A DNA stretch of 64,000 nucleotides from Euglena gracilis (lineage: Eukaryota > Euglenida > Euglenophyceae > Euglenales), in the NCBI GenBank assembly GCA_039621445.1, contig CP154954.1:7814634-7878633 (forward strand), written 5' to 3'. Below, piece after piece: positions 41,001 through 51,131 of the stretch. Every line of letters starts with the position of its first letter. Positions within the stretch are counted from its first letter, which is position 1. The position numbers and the translations under genes were made by a program. Under the pieces are notes generated by a model. The model did no database searches, was not told where the DNA came from, and saw only the letters and a list, made by a program, of their open reading frames with translations.

Positions 41001-41990
41001 TGTCTTCTTTCTGCAGCTCTCCCAAGGTAAACAAGGATGTCAACATATCGTAAAGCGAAGTTATTTTGTGCAGCCCGTGTGATGGACGTTCGCTTGGGGT
41101 TTCTGTACAGAGCCTTTTTTGTACCTTTTTTTTTCAAAGCAAAGAAATGGGCTCTGGCCTTGCAGAGGAGGACGGATCCGTGGACACGCTACCCGTTGTT
41201 TTTGGAGCGTCAGGTGTGGCATTTCACTTTTTTTTTTTGACTGTTTTGACTTCATTGATTGGATGTTTTGACAGACTCATTCCTTTTTTCCTTCAATTTC
41301 CCCTTCATGATTTGGACGCTTTTCTCAGGATGGCAGCTGCGGGCCACCATCGCTGACGTTGAATGACGCTGGGTTTTTACAAAGGTCGGCAAATTTTGGT
41401 CAAAAAATGAACCTTTTGCTTAAGTTGTGGTCTTTCAATTTAGGCATACGCTGTTTTCCTTCCCCCCTCCACCCCCCCCCCCGATGGGGATAGCTTGTTT
41501 TCTGAGAGAGCTTTCCACTCAGGTTTCTGTTTACGCGGTTGACGAGTCCTCCTATTTTGAGTATTTTTTTGTGATGCCACCTGACACGATGTTTGTTGGA
41601 CAATTGTATTCAACCCCATTTTCTGGGGGGGGGTGGGGCTGGTACGGCATTCCCCTTTTGTTTTGGGTCAAAAATTCCATCTTCTGGGGGTGTCGGTACG
41701 GCATTTTTGGAGGGGTCCAAAAAATTTCTTTTGGGCGGGGCTGTTGGTTCGCCTTTTGAAAAAAACCCATTTTCTTGGGGGGGTGCTGTCCGTGTGCATT
41801 TTTTTGTTTGTGTGAATGACAAAAAGAGCATGTGAAGTCAGGTTTTTTTTTGTACAATGATGCTTCGGCTTTGGGGTTTGATCCCCGATCATTGTTTAAA
41901 GAATGAATTTCCCGTAAAAAGGACCTTCCGAAAAGGTCGAACCAAAAAGCAAAAAAAATGGGCTTCGGGGGGGCAGTCGTGCACACCTCG
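41001..41990. other. no gene; G-run repeats
   Basis: This stretch is T-rich DNA. From 41610 to 41795 three or four loose units repeat the pattern TTCT-G run-CTGGTACGGCAT / TCGGTACGGCAT / CTGTTGGTTCGCCTTTT, similar in style to the minisatellites at 20.5 and 45.1 kb. Frames here are artefacts of base composition. Confidence 0.35.
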
Positions 41991-41991
41991 G

Positions 41992-42122
41992 GCTCCGCAC
42001 TTCGCCCCTGTGAGGCCATGCCTTGTTCTCCCGCGAAAAAGGCCCTCGGGCTCACAAGGTCTTTGTGCTTCGCCCTCGGTGTCCCTTCCTCCCTTGTCTT
42101 CACTATTTCGCCAGGGGGTACG
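41992..42122 (+). mobile_element. DIRS-B6: about 130-bp deletion derivative with both family B ends
   Basis: The left-end sequence ACACCTCGGGCTCCGCACTT (41992 on) is joined within about 60 bases to right-end sequence (CTTTGTGCTTCGCCCTCGG, TGTCCCTTCCTCCC) that ends GGGGGTACG at 42122. All genes are missing. Confidence 0.5.
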
Positions 42123-42316
42123 ACTCACCTTTGGGAAGTCCCTCAGTCGCCGGTCCAGGAAAAAAACGGAGGTGACCATTCGGGCTTCGCACACTCTGGG
42201 GGTGAGGTCCTGCTTTGTGTGCCGGCTGTTTTGTTGTTTGTGTTCTTTTGGAGGGGTGCTTCTTACTGCTTTTTGGTGCCGGAGTTGGCGGATATTAACG
42301 TCCTTCGACAGTCAGA

Positions 42317-43920
42317 ATGGCAATGTACGAAAAATTAGCATCAGAAGACGAGAACGTGTTCAACAATGCGTGGACAGAATTGTTCTTCAACGAGGGCAAC
42401 GTGGCGAAACTACTGGCGGAATCGTCCCCGGAATCCCTCGTGAGCGTCATCGCGGCCGGCCAAAACCGGCTGGGAGGCGGATGGCACACTACGAAGTGCG
42501 CAAAGAAAGTCCACGAGTTGACCCAGGTGGCGATGGTCTCCAGCCAAGTCGGAGACTACAGGAATTATTTCTTGTACTCGGTGGCGTTAGCAGGAAGCGT
42601 GGAAGTACCCCTGATACACTTGGGGCAGACAGCTACGGACGTGGCATTCAATCTGGCTGATCGTTGGCTGGAGAAGAGTTCGAAGAAAGACAAGGGGATG
42701 ACGCAGAAAGCGGAGCGGTCCGCGATGGAGGAGGACGGAGAAGACAAGGAGGACAACGACAACGACGACGCGGAAGAACGGCTCCCCTGGCAGGAGGAAC
42801 TGGCGCCGCTGGCTCCAGAGCTGGCAGCGTGCCTTCGGCACGTTGAAAAGGGAGTGAGAATCCCCTGGAAGATGGTCCTGGGAGAGCTGCCCAGGTACCA
42901 GGGATTAAAAATGCGAGCAGAGGATAATAGCCACAACCAGGACGGGAAAGGGGCCCGGGACAAGCAATTGAAGGCATGGCAACAAAAGATGTTACACCTG
43001 GAAAGAATGGTGGCCTGCCTGTATGGCAGTGTGGAGACAGACTATCAAATATTGGCTCAACAATTGTTTTTTGCTGTGGCAGAGCTGGAGCAGACGCTGC
43101 TGAGGGACAGGAAGAAGTGCAGCATTCCAGCGGCCATCCCAAGTACAAACAACGGGCTGTTCTCCAAAGAAGATTTGGCTGTTGACAAAGCCCAATGGGC
43201 TCTGAATCAAGCAGGCTTGGCAACAGCTTTATCCAGACATTCTATGTCTCATTTTCCCATTCCCACAGGAAACAAAGGATTTAAGTTCAAGTTTGGCAAA
43301 GGCAAAGGCTATGGCAGCCAATTCAAGTCTGGGAGAGGAAGAGGCTATGGCAGCCTGTGGAAGAGCCCAGGATGGCAGAAGGGGTATGGATCTCCTACTG
43401 AATCTTCCACCTCCCCACTCATGCCCCCAGGAAAGGCAAGGGCAAAGCATGAAGCATCAAAGACCCCAAGAAGGGGTGAAGCCATCAAGGCCAGACCATG
43501 CAGGGAGTGGGGGAGAGACCCCCAGCTGAGCTCCATGGAGGAGGTAATCCTCCTGCTGACCCCTGCTCTGAGGCCGTCCCCAGTCTGGCAAGGGCTCCAG
43601 GAGACAGTGCCCTGGCCCACAACAAACTCCCTACCAAAGGAATGGGAGAAAGGAATCATTCAAGGCCTGGATTTCAAAGAAAGGGCATGGCTGGGGGTGC
43701 CCTTGTTTCAGAGACTAAGGAAATGTCTGCCATGGTGGCAGGAGAATGCAAATCAGTGGGTAGTAGCACTAATTCAAACAGGTGTGCAGCCAGACCAACC
43801 CCTACCCAGGTGTCTGTCAACAAGACAGCAGCAAAAGTCAGAACAAGAAGACAGCCTGGCCTCAAAAATCCTAAGGGAGTACCGACAAAGTGGGGCAACC
43901 AAAAAAGTTGCAAAATGCCC
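42317..43920 (+). CDS. C1 gag-like protein fused to RT lead-in
   Basis: The frame runs 42317-44086 (589 codons). Only the part to about 43920 fits the RT lead-in; after that the RT continues in another frame. The N-terminal 300 residues are helical and unlike A or B (FNNAWTELFFNEGNVAKLL, LVSVIAAGQNRLGGGW). Then there is an acidic run (EEDGEDKEDNDNDDAEE) and later GYGS repeats with basic residues (FKFGKGKGYGSQFKS) like family A gag. The tail has WLGVPLFQRLRKCLPWW and ILREYRQSGAT, the usual start of DIRS RT. The ATG at 42317 follows the terminal repeat by about 20 bases. Confidence 0.65.
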
Positions 43921-44890
43921 AAGACACTGCCCACCTAGTGCCACGGTTTGTGTTGTCCAAACCAGAAGGGGAGGGGGTCAAGCATCGACTTATCACAGAT
44001 TGTCGAGACGTAAATCAATTTTGCTGTCCAGAAAAGTTCACTTTGGAAAATATGTCCACAATTTTCCCCACTCTGAAAAAAGGTGATTGGGCAGTCAAAC
44101 TAGACTTGAAAGATGCATACTTTCATCTGGGCTGGAAAAAGATTTCAAAAGGTTTGTCAGAATTCAAGTGGGATCAGACCTGTGGGAATTTCAGGGAGCC
44201 TGTTTTGGCACCCTCCCAAAATTGTTCATGTCACTAATGAAAGTTCTGCTAAAACTGTGGAGGTAAAAGGGAATGCAGGTGTTCGTCTATTTGGACGACA
44301 TCATTCTGTTTGGTTCAACAGAAAATTTGGTGAAAAAAACACTTGCTGCAGATGCTAGACACATTAGGGGAGGCTGGGTTCAAGGTCAGCCAGAAAAAGT
44401 CTGTGTTTACTCCCACACAAAGGCTACAACATTTGGGGTTCATCATAGACTTGAATAAAGGTCAGCTGGAGGTGCCCCCACACAAATTAAAGACTATCAG
44501 AAAGGAACCGGGCAAGGTGGTGATGGCCCAAAAACTGAGTTGCAGAAAGATAGCCAGCGTTCTGGGACAAGTCAGAAGTTACCTGCCTGCTCTGCCATTT
44601 TTAAGACTGGTAACCCAGGAGCTTTTAAAGTTCAGCCAGATGCACCAAGAAAAGGGCTGGGATTTTTGCATCAACATTCCAGAAAGGCTGAAAGGGGAAA
44701 TAAAACTGCTGAAGGCACAGTGGGTTCCTTCAGCAGCAATGTTGGCAGATCCCCTCACAAGATGGGATCAAGACAGGGGGGATTATACCCTGCACCCAAA
44801 CCTGTTCACCAAAATATTGAAGTTTTTCAGAAAAGACATTGCTCCAGACACAGACATGTTTGCATCTCCAGGAAATGCAAAATTCTGAAA
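43890..44890 (+). pseudogene. C1 reverse transcriptase and RNase H remnant
   Basis: RT pieces in order but three frames: VPRFVLSKPEGEG, RLITDCRDVNQF, KLDLKDAYFHL, VFVYLDDIILFGS and QHLGFIIDLNKGQL. Then comes a direct jump from EIKLLKA to QWVPSAAMLADPLTRW, so the N-terminal RNase H is missing here. The methyltransferase starts (DTDMFASPGNAKF) and is broken by TGA at about 44886. Confidence 0.75.
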
Positions 44891-45092
44891 ATTTGTGGCC
44901 AGATGGCCCCACCAATGAAACAGGGGTTCCAAAATCTGATTGAGGTGCTGTTTTCTTCCCCCCCCCCATTTGGTGAGATAACTTAATGCTACTTGATTGT
45001 CCACATTTAACAGCACTGTTTCTTCAGGCTGGGCAAATGCTTTTACAGTCTGAACTGCTGCCATCAGCTCTTTCACATTTATATGTAAACCC
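44890..45092 (-). pseudogene. inverted RNase H block inside C1
   Basis: On the minus strand this segment encodes HINVKELMAAVQTVKAFAQ and LLNVDNQVALSYLTKWGGG, which is the RNase H part missing from the plus-strand copy. It therefore looks like the element's own RNase H block, moved and inverted next to the broken methyltransferase. Confidence 0.65.
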
Positions 45093-45318
45093 CCCCCCCC
45101 CAAATAACACACCCCCCCGGTGTGTTATTTGGGCACCCGAACTGGGGCCCCAGGGGGGGGTGTGTTATTTGGGGGGGGGTGTTATTTTTACATGGAAAAC
45201 CAAAGGAAAACAGGGGGGGTGTGTTATTTGGGCGCTCGAAATCGGCCCCCGAGGGGGGGGTGTGTTATTTGGGGGGGGGTGTTATTTGGGGGGGGGGGTG
45301 TTATTTGGGGGGGGTTTA
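45093..45318 (+). repeat. TGTGTTATTTGGG minisatellite with long G runs
   Basis: Eight or so copies of GTGTTATTTGGG followed by 4-10 further G, two of them separated by longer spacers (CACCCGAACTGGGGCC and CGCTCGAAATCGGCC). An opposite-strand copy (CCCAAATAACACACC) lies at its left edge, making a hairpin at 45093-45135. It sits inside C1 where the methyltransferase/recombinase genes should be. Confidence 0.8.
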
Positions 45319-45846
45319 AACAATTTTTCTCCCTCCAAAATACTTGGATGATTGTCCGGTGAGGAGGTGTGTGAACTTGGGCAGTGGAAAAATGCCACAG
45401 ATTTTTCAGCCCATTACTTACGATTGGGGGCGGTGGATTCAGCAACGAAAAAAATTGAAAAAGGGGTCGTGCACAAAGTCTCTCTGTGCGAAGCCCGAAT
45501 GGTCGAGTACTCCCGGGAAGTCTGACCAGGGAGGAAATGACCATGAGGGCGGAGCACAAGAGGGGGGTGAGCCCACCCAACCCACCCGTAAAAGGAAAGC
45601 ATCATCCTCGGGGGGGGCGGAAACGCCCACACACACAGGCCGGGGAGCCCCTGCGGTTCACCTTCGCCAAGTCGGTGTCGGAGAGCACATCATCGCCAAC
45701 TCCGGCACCAAAGTCGCAGTGAGAAGCACCCCGCCAAAAGAACACAAACAACAAAATAGCCGGCACACAAAGCAGGATCTCACCCCCTCTTGTGCTCCGC
45801 CCTCATTGTCATTTCCTCCCTGGTCAGACTTCCCGGGAAGTACTCG

Positions 45847-46068
45847 AAGGGGGTGGGATAAAAGACGTCTTTTATTTTTTCGACGGCGTCGTGCATGATG
45901 TTTTAGAGTGGTGGGTGGGGTCCCCCCCACTCCCCCACCCCTTGTGGGGGGGGGTCCACGGGGACCCCCCAAAAATGGCCGTAAAACGCGACAAGTGCAT
46001 CCCACCCCCCTCCGAGGAGACCCCCCAAGTGGGGGTGGGGCTTTGCCTCACGCCCACCCCAGGGGGGG
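45847..46068. other. no feature recognised; C/G-rich
   Basis: The segment between C1 and the B5 gag fragment. It has several C and G runs (CCCCCCCACTCCCCCACCCC, GGGGGGGGTCCACGGGGACC) and no supported gene. Confidence 0.3.
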
Positions 46069-46160
46069 TGCAGTCGCCGCAGCAGCTGGCGAACCTGGAG
46101 GTGCGTGGCGAACCGTGGCCGCCACTGCCCCCCAGACCATTCGGGCTCCGCACTGCGAGA

Positions 46161-46256
46161 TGGTGAGGTCCTGCTTTCCTTGCCGGCTGTTCTGTTGTGG
46201 TGTGTTTGTGCGTGCGCGGGGGGTGCTTCTTACTGCTTTTTGTTGCCGGAGTTGGC
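46161..46256 (+). repeat. A3 left inverted terminal repeat
   Basis: TGGTGAGGTCCTGCTTTCC to GTTGCCGGAGTTGGC, the inverse of 50618-50713 with a few differences. Outside it, 27 bases (46134-46160) are unique to the left end and are copied in the internal complementary region. Confidence 0.9.
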
Positions 46257-46329
46257 TGATTCCTAATTCTGCCCTTCGACCTCAAGGAGAAAGAAATTTC
46301 AACTCAACGAGTTCAGCAACGTTCAGCAA

Positions 46330-47450
46330 TTGGATCAATCAATACTGAGAAGGAAGAGCAATTCAGACGACACGGAAAAGCGGAGAAAGGAAAATTTTGT
46401 TTCCATGAGAGATGCACCAGACCTGGCGTCCAGCAGCCCAGTGGAGCAGAAAAGAACCCCAGGGAAGACAGCAGAAGCTGGAGAAGAGGGAGTTCCAGCA
46501 GGCGCCGGAGCAACCAACATGGAACCAAGCTGTCGAGCTGCAGCACAAGGAGTTTCAAGGAAGAAACTGGAAGTGGACAAGAGTGGAGGAGCAGCAGAAG
46601 CTGGAGACGACGACGGGGCAGGAGCACAACACCAGTCCGTGGCCGTCGCAACCCCCACATCTTCCATTTTCCCAAAAAATTTTCAATTCCAATCATTCAA
46701 CGACGGCCATGGACCCTGGACATTGGTGGCCAGAAAGTCGAGGAGACAAAGACAACAACAGCCCACAGCCCAGAGGGCAAGAAATGGGGAGACAGGTCGA
46801 GAAGACTACCCCCCCGGTTTCCCATCACCACCCCCCTCTCAGGGGGAACATTCCAAAGAAAGCATTACATCAAGGGCATGGCGACCCTTTTCAACAAGGC
46901 TATGGCAGCCATCATTATCAAGGGCATGGAGCCCAACTGCAAGGCTATGGAAGCCAGAAGCAAAGGCTGAAAGGCCCCAGGGGAAAGGTATGTCCAACTT
47001 ACCCCACAGCTGCCTTAAACATAAACCCTTCAGGGACTGCCAATCAATGCAGCAAACAGCCCCCCCATCGGGGACAGAAGGCCAATGGAGGCCAACGTAT
47101 TCAAAATCAAGAGGCCAATGGAGGCCATTTTATTCAGAGTCAAAGAGCTGCCCATTCAAGCAAGCAGCCCCCCTTTCAGGGGCAGGCCAATGGAGGCCAT
47201 TATATCCAAGAGGCCAATGGAGGCCAGAGGGAAAATATCAAGGCCAATGGAGGCCATTTCAATCAAAATCAGGTGGCCATGGGAGGCCAATGCATTCAAG
47301 ACCACAGCCCTTGGGGGGGAGGCCCAAGATTGGCTACACCAGGGCCCCCCCAGAAGATAATCAGCCCACACCCCCCAGCTGTATATGTACCTCCCCACTG
47401 CAGAAACAGACCTTCCCCCATCTTTCAAAAACAGGGGGAAAGCCTGTCTT
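46330..47450 (+). pseudogene. A3 gag-like protein with one frameshift
   Basis: ATG 46330 (MDQSILRRKSNSDD), Ala/Glu-rich segment, then FNDGHGPWTLVARKSRRQR, the block conserved in other gags. Between about 46790 and 46860, in C-rich DNA, the homologous frame changes to the one with GYGSHHYQGHG, GGHFNQNQ and CIQDHSPWGGG. Apart from that shift it matches A2 gag over its full length. Confidence 0.7.
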
Positions 47451-47479
47451 TGAGCAGCCCTATGGCAGGGCCAGAGGTG

Positions 47480-48690
47480 ACCCCAGTGATGGGGCAGCCA
47501 GAGAGGACCCCAGTGATGGGGCAGCCCGGGGGAAGGACCCCAGTGATGGGGCCTGTGGAATCCCTAGACACATTACATCCAGGGGTGCCCCCTTACAAAG
47601 CCCTGCAGGCCAGTATCCCCCATTGGGAAAAGGCAGGTGCCAGCAGAGAGGTATTAAACCTGATAAGGGAAGGGGTCAGGGCAGATCTTCCCCTCCCCCC
47701 TCTAATGTCCTTAAAAGTTCCCTTCAAAGCCCCCCAGGAAGTAATGACTGCCCAAAAAATTCTGAGAGAATACGAATGTGCAGGGGCAACCAGGCAAATC
47801 CCCCCAGAGGAGGCAAAACATTTTGTCCCTTACTTCATAATTTCCAAAAAAGAAGGGGAAAAGACCAAGGAAAGACTAATTTCAGATTGTCGACAGTTAA
47901 ATCACTATTTCACCCCCCAGAAGTTCAGACTGGAACACATGGGAAACATTTTCCCATACCTCAGAAAGGGTTGGTTCTGTGGAAAAATAGATCTGAAAGA
48001 TGCTTATTTCCATTTAAAGCTGCACAGCAGCCTGGAAAAGCATGTCTGCATGCAAGTGGGGGGGGAAACGTGGCAATTTCAAGCTGCATGCTTTGGGTTA
48101 AGCAGCCTGCCACAAAAGTTTATGACTCTCATGAGAGTCTGGGAAAGGAAATGGAGGAAGGAAGGAAAGGTAGTTTTCATCTACCTAGACGACATTTTGC
48201 TGTTAGCCCCCAGCAAAAAGACAGCAGCCCAGCATTTGGCAGAAAAGAAAAAAGATCTTTTACTGGCAGGTTTCAGAATAAACCTCCCCAAATCATGTCT
48301 GGAACCAACACAAGAAATAAAGCATTTGGGCCAGTGGATCAATTTGAAAAAAGGCCAGCTGGAAATTCCACAGGAAAAATTAAAATCCCTAAGAAAGGAA
48401 TTAGGAAAGGTGCTGACAGCACAAAAGATGAGCTGCAGAAAACTCAGCTCTATTGTAGGGCAAGTCAGAAGCTATTTAGTTTCAATGCCTTTTCTCAGAA
48501 TTCTGACAGATCAACTTTGCAAAATGGTAGATTTGCACACAAAGTGGGGTTGGGACCACACCCTGACCATTCCCCAGGGGGTCAAAGATCAAATTGTGGA
48601 GTTAAAAACGTTTTTGCAGCCAGGTGTGGGCAGAGCCTTTCAATCCCAGGCCTCTCAGGAACTGTTCTCAGACAGCAGCACCTGGCAATG
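47480..48690 (+). CDS. A3 reverse transcriptase
   Basis: Open in the frame that begins at 46412. Lead-in: EVLNLIREGVRADLPLP, ILREYECAGAT. RT: FVPYFIISKKEGEK, RLISDCRQLN, KIDLKDAYFHLKLH, CFGLSSLPQKFM, FIYLDDILLLAP (YLDD codons about 48182-48193), IKHLGQWINLKKG and KLSSIVGQVRSYL. All catalytic residues are intact. RNase H begins with SDSSTWQWGG, but a 9-G run at about 48690 (8 in A1) shifts the frame. In the family this copies element RNA into DNA. Confidence 0.85.
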
Positions 48691-49505
48691 GGGGGGGGCT
48701 GGACAAAAAGTCTGGTCAAAAGGTCCAGGATTTCTGGAGGGACCTGCATGTCCTTCACATCAATCAAAAAGAATTGATGTCTGCGGTGGAAACTGTAAAG
48801 GCTTTGGCAAAACCAAAACAAACCATTGTTCTTCATGTGGACAGCCAGGTGGCAGTCAGTTATTTGACAAAATGGGGAGGCAAAAAGCCATATTTAAATT
48901 CCATCCTAAAACCCCTTCTGTACCATTGCCAAGAAAGGCAAATCAACTTGCAGGTGGTTTGGGTTCCCACAAAAGAACAATTGGCAGACTCCCTGACCAG
49001 GGAGCAAAAAGATCCAGGGGATTATACCCTGAATCTGACCATTTTTCACCAGATTCTGAAGTTTTTCAAAAACCACATCACCCCAGAGGTGGACATGTTT
49101 TGCACCCCCAGCAACAAAAAATTCCCCAAGTTCATTTGTCGATACCCCCACCAAGGGGCTTTGTTGGTGGATGCTCTGAAGGCAGATTTAAGGGGTCTCC
49201 CCCCAGTTTATGCCAACCCTCCCTGGAGCATCATTCCCCAATGGGTTCAGAGATTAATGTTAAACCCAGACCTAATTTGTCTGTTGATTGTACCCCACTG
49301 GGCTTCGACATCATGGTGGCGCCAATTAATGTCAATCAGGCAGCCAGGCAGCAAGGTTTTGCTAGTACCCCCCCAGTGGGGTCTGTTCACCAACTGCTGG
49401 GGGGAGGAGATGCCCCCCCCAAGGTGGAATTTGGCCTGCTTGATTGTGTCAGGCAAATATTACAATCCCAGGAAGTTTCGATGTCCAGTATCGACACTTA
49501 CATAA
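48691..49505 (+). CDS. A3 RNase H and Dam-like methyltransferase
   Basis: Frame of 48624-49505, entered after the G run. RNase H: DFWRDLHVLHINQKEL, IVLHVDSQVAVSYL, NLQVVWVPTKEQLADSL. Methyltransferase: HITPEVDMFCTPSNKKF, YPHQGALLVDALKADL, PPVYANPPWSII (NPPW codons 49214-49225), VPHWASTSWWRQ. It ends with TAA at 49503-49505 inside the recombinase gene. The A3 domain order RT-RNase H-MT-YR is that of canonical DIRS1-like elements. Confidence 0.82.
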
Positions 49506-50400
49506 AAAATCTGGGAAATGTCAAAAGATATGACTCAGCCTTCAGGGCATTGGTGGGTCAATTATTGCACAAAGGGGTGCCTCTGCAGCAGTGCACAGTC
49601 CCCAAGATGGCTGAAGCCATCCTTGATCTTGCTGTTCATAGCATCAATACTGCACGAAATGCATATGCAGCAGCCTTACTACTCCCAGGGTTTGGGTCTT
49701 TGAGATTTTCACCCCTTCTGGCTCCATTGAAAAGGAAGTGGAATGCCAATGTCTGCAAGTATGCCCACTTTTGGGACCCCACTGATTTCCTAGAAAACAT
49801 CATGAGGAATTCCACACCCCTCTCAGACCTATCTGTGAAAGAGCTCAGAAACAGACTCATCATCTGTTGGAGGCTTTTGGCCCTCCACAGGGGGGTTGAT
49901 TTAGCCAGGACACAGCGAAAAATCAGTTTCGTGGGAGAAAAAATTTTCATTTTATTGCAAAGGAAAGGGTGGCAATTCCCAAAATGGGAAGAGATTTTGA
50001 ATTTGCCACACACCCCCCTCATAAGCCCATGGCATTTATTGAAAGAGTATGTGGAAAGGACAGCCCACATGGTTGGGCACAAAAATAATTTGTTATGGTC
50101 TTTGGATGGTAAAAGACCTTTGACATCAGAAAGGGTGAATTCCCTAACCAAAGAAATTCTGCAGGAGGGGGGGTGGACACCACCCACTGGAAACCCCACA
50201 GCACCAGAGGGGCTGGGGTCTTATGGTGGAAAAATGCTGGTTTGCAAGTGGAAGAAGTCCAGCAGCTGGGTCAGTGGAAAAATTTTGGTGCCTTCCAAGC
50301 TCATTATTTGAGGCTGGGAGTCGTGTCAAAAATTCAAAATATTATGGCCCAAAGGGGGGTGCACAGTACCTCACCATCTCGCAGTGCGGAGCCCGAATGG
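49313..50400 (+). CDS. A3 tyrosine recombinase
   Basis: ATG 49313 in an overlapping frame (MVAPINVNQAARQQG), open to about 50172. A 7-G run at 50167-50173 shifts the frame, after which HSTRGAGV (His codon 50197), GQWKNFG and AHYLRLG (Tyr codon about 50305) follow. LALHRGVDLARTQRK supplies the first Arg. Unlike A1, no stop follows AEPE; the frame runs through the internal complementary region and right terminal repeat. The real 3' end is therefore unclear. Confidence 0.82.
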
Positions 50401-50468
50401 TCTCGGACTCCCACGACACAGGAAGGGGGAGGAAGGGACCAAGAGGGCGAAGCACAAGAAGATGGTGA
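50371..50468 (+). repeat. A3 internal complementary region
   Basis: Its reverse complement reads ..GTGGGAGTCCG followed by AGACCATTCGGG.., that is, the right terminus joined to the left terminus, with the junction at 50403/50404. In the DIRS model this template lets the single-stranded ends be completed and the circle formed. Confidence 0.92.
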
Positions 50469-50617
50469 GCCCAACCCTCCCACCCCAAAAATCAGCAGAA
50501 AAAGAAAACCATCCCCACCGAGGGGGGGGCCCCCCACCAAGCGACCATGGGAGAGGGGGGGGGGGCGGGGCCACGACGGTTCAGCTTCGCCAAGGTGTCG
50601 GAGGAGGCCACCTCATC

Positions 50618-50773
50618 GCCAACTCCGGCAACAAAGGCGCAGTAAGAAGCACCCCCCGCGCACGCACAAACACACCACAACAGAACAGCCGGCAAGGAAA
50701 GCAGGACCTCACCATCTTCTTGTGCTTCGCCCTCTTGGTCCCTTCCTCCCCCTTCCTGTGTCGTGGGAGTCCG
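50618..50773 (+). repeat. A3 right inverted terminal repeat and right-end extension
   Basis: 50618-50713 is the inverse of the left repeat. The extra 60 bases to 50773 (CTTGTGCTTCGCCC..GGGAGTCCG) are unique to the right end and are mirrored in the internal complementary region. Confidence 0.9.
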
Positions 50774-51131
50774 ATATCTCTGCATCAAATTTTTTTCAAC
50801 AAAAAGCCCCACCCAGGGACGGCCACGGACTGTGGACCACGGTGGTCAAAAAGACCAGAAGGAGGAAGTAGCCCCCGTCCCAATACGGGCAGGAACACCT
50901 GGCATTGGGGGCTGGCCGGACCCACCCACCCCACCCTCCCCTCCGGGTCCCGACTAAAAAAAACCCCTGGAAGGATGCCCCCTTCAAAATTTTGGCCTCT
51001 CAAAAATTTTGGGGAAAAATTCGACCTGCTCCAGTGGCCAATGTTTCTGAACAACCATCGCTGGGACGCTGGACGGCCGCGGAACTTGGAACGCAAACAA
51101 ATCGCCGGAGGAGAGCTGGCGGTTCCCGCAA

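Larger units (their letters stand above)
42174..45846 (+). mobile_element. DIRS-C1: third DIRS family, rearranged
   Basis: Left end GACCATTCGGGCTTCGC at 42174, right end CCCGGGAAGTACTCG at 45846. The internal complementary region (about 45471-45560) reads GCGAAGCCCGAATGGTCGAGTACTTCCCGGG-like sequence joining both ends. Gag is intact. RT is frameshifted. RNase H is partly deleted and partly present in inverted orientation. The methyltransferase is cut after its first motif. Most of the recombinase is lost; only the C-terminal IGQWKN-like block survives near 45370-45440. Protein identity to families A and B is low, so it is treated as a separate family. Confidence 0.75.
46134..50773 (+). mobile_element. 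DIRS-A3: complete family A DIRS element, reference copy
   Basis: 4,640 bp, left end AGACCATTCGGG, right end GTGGGAGTCCG, boundaries fixed by the related empty site in B3. There is no target duplication, as expected for tyrosine-recombinase elements. Terminal repeats are inverted over about 96 bases (46161-46256 and 50618-50713). Genes: gag, RT, RNase H plus Dam-like methyltransferase, recombinase, with all domains present. Frames are broken only at runs of C or G (near 46800-46850, 48690 and 50167). Confidence 0.92.
46069..50930 (+). mobile_element. DIRS-B5: family B gag fragment, split by A3
   Basis: Left piece 46069-46133 (QSPQQLANLEVRGEPWPPLPP) and right piece from 50774 (ISLHQIFFNKKPHPGTATDCG..WSKRPEGGS) together match the continuous B3 gag region at 37963-38160. 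This gives the empty site for A3: CCACTGCCCCCC joined directly to ATATCTCTG. Neither end of B5 is present. Confidence 0.75.

Noticed and set aside
46412-50311. Single 1299-codon polyprotein of DIRS-A3
   Set aside because: The frame is open throughout, but its segments at 46412-46850 and 48700-49310 are out of frame with the conserved gag and RNase H/methyltransferase; separate overlapping genes fit the homology.
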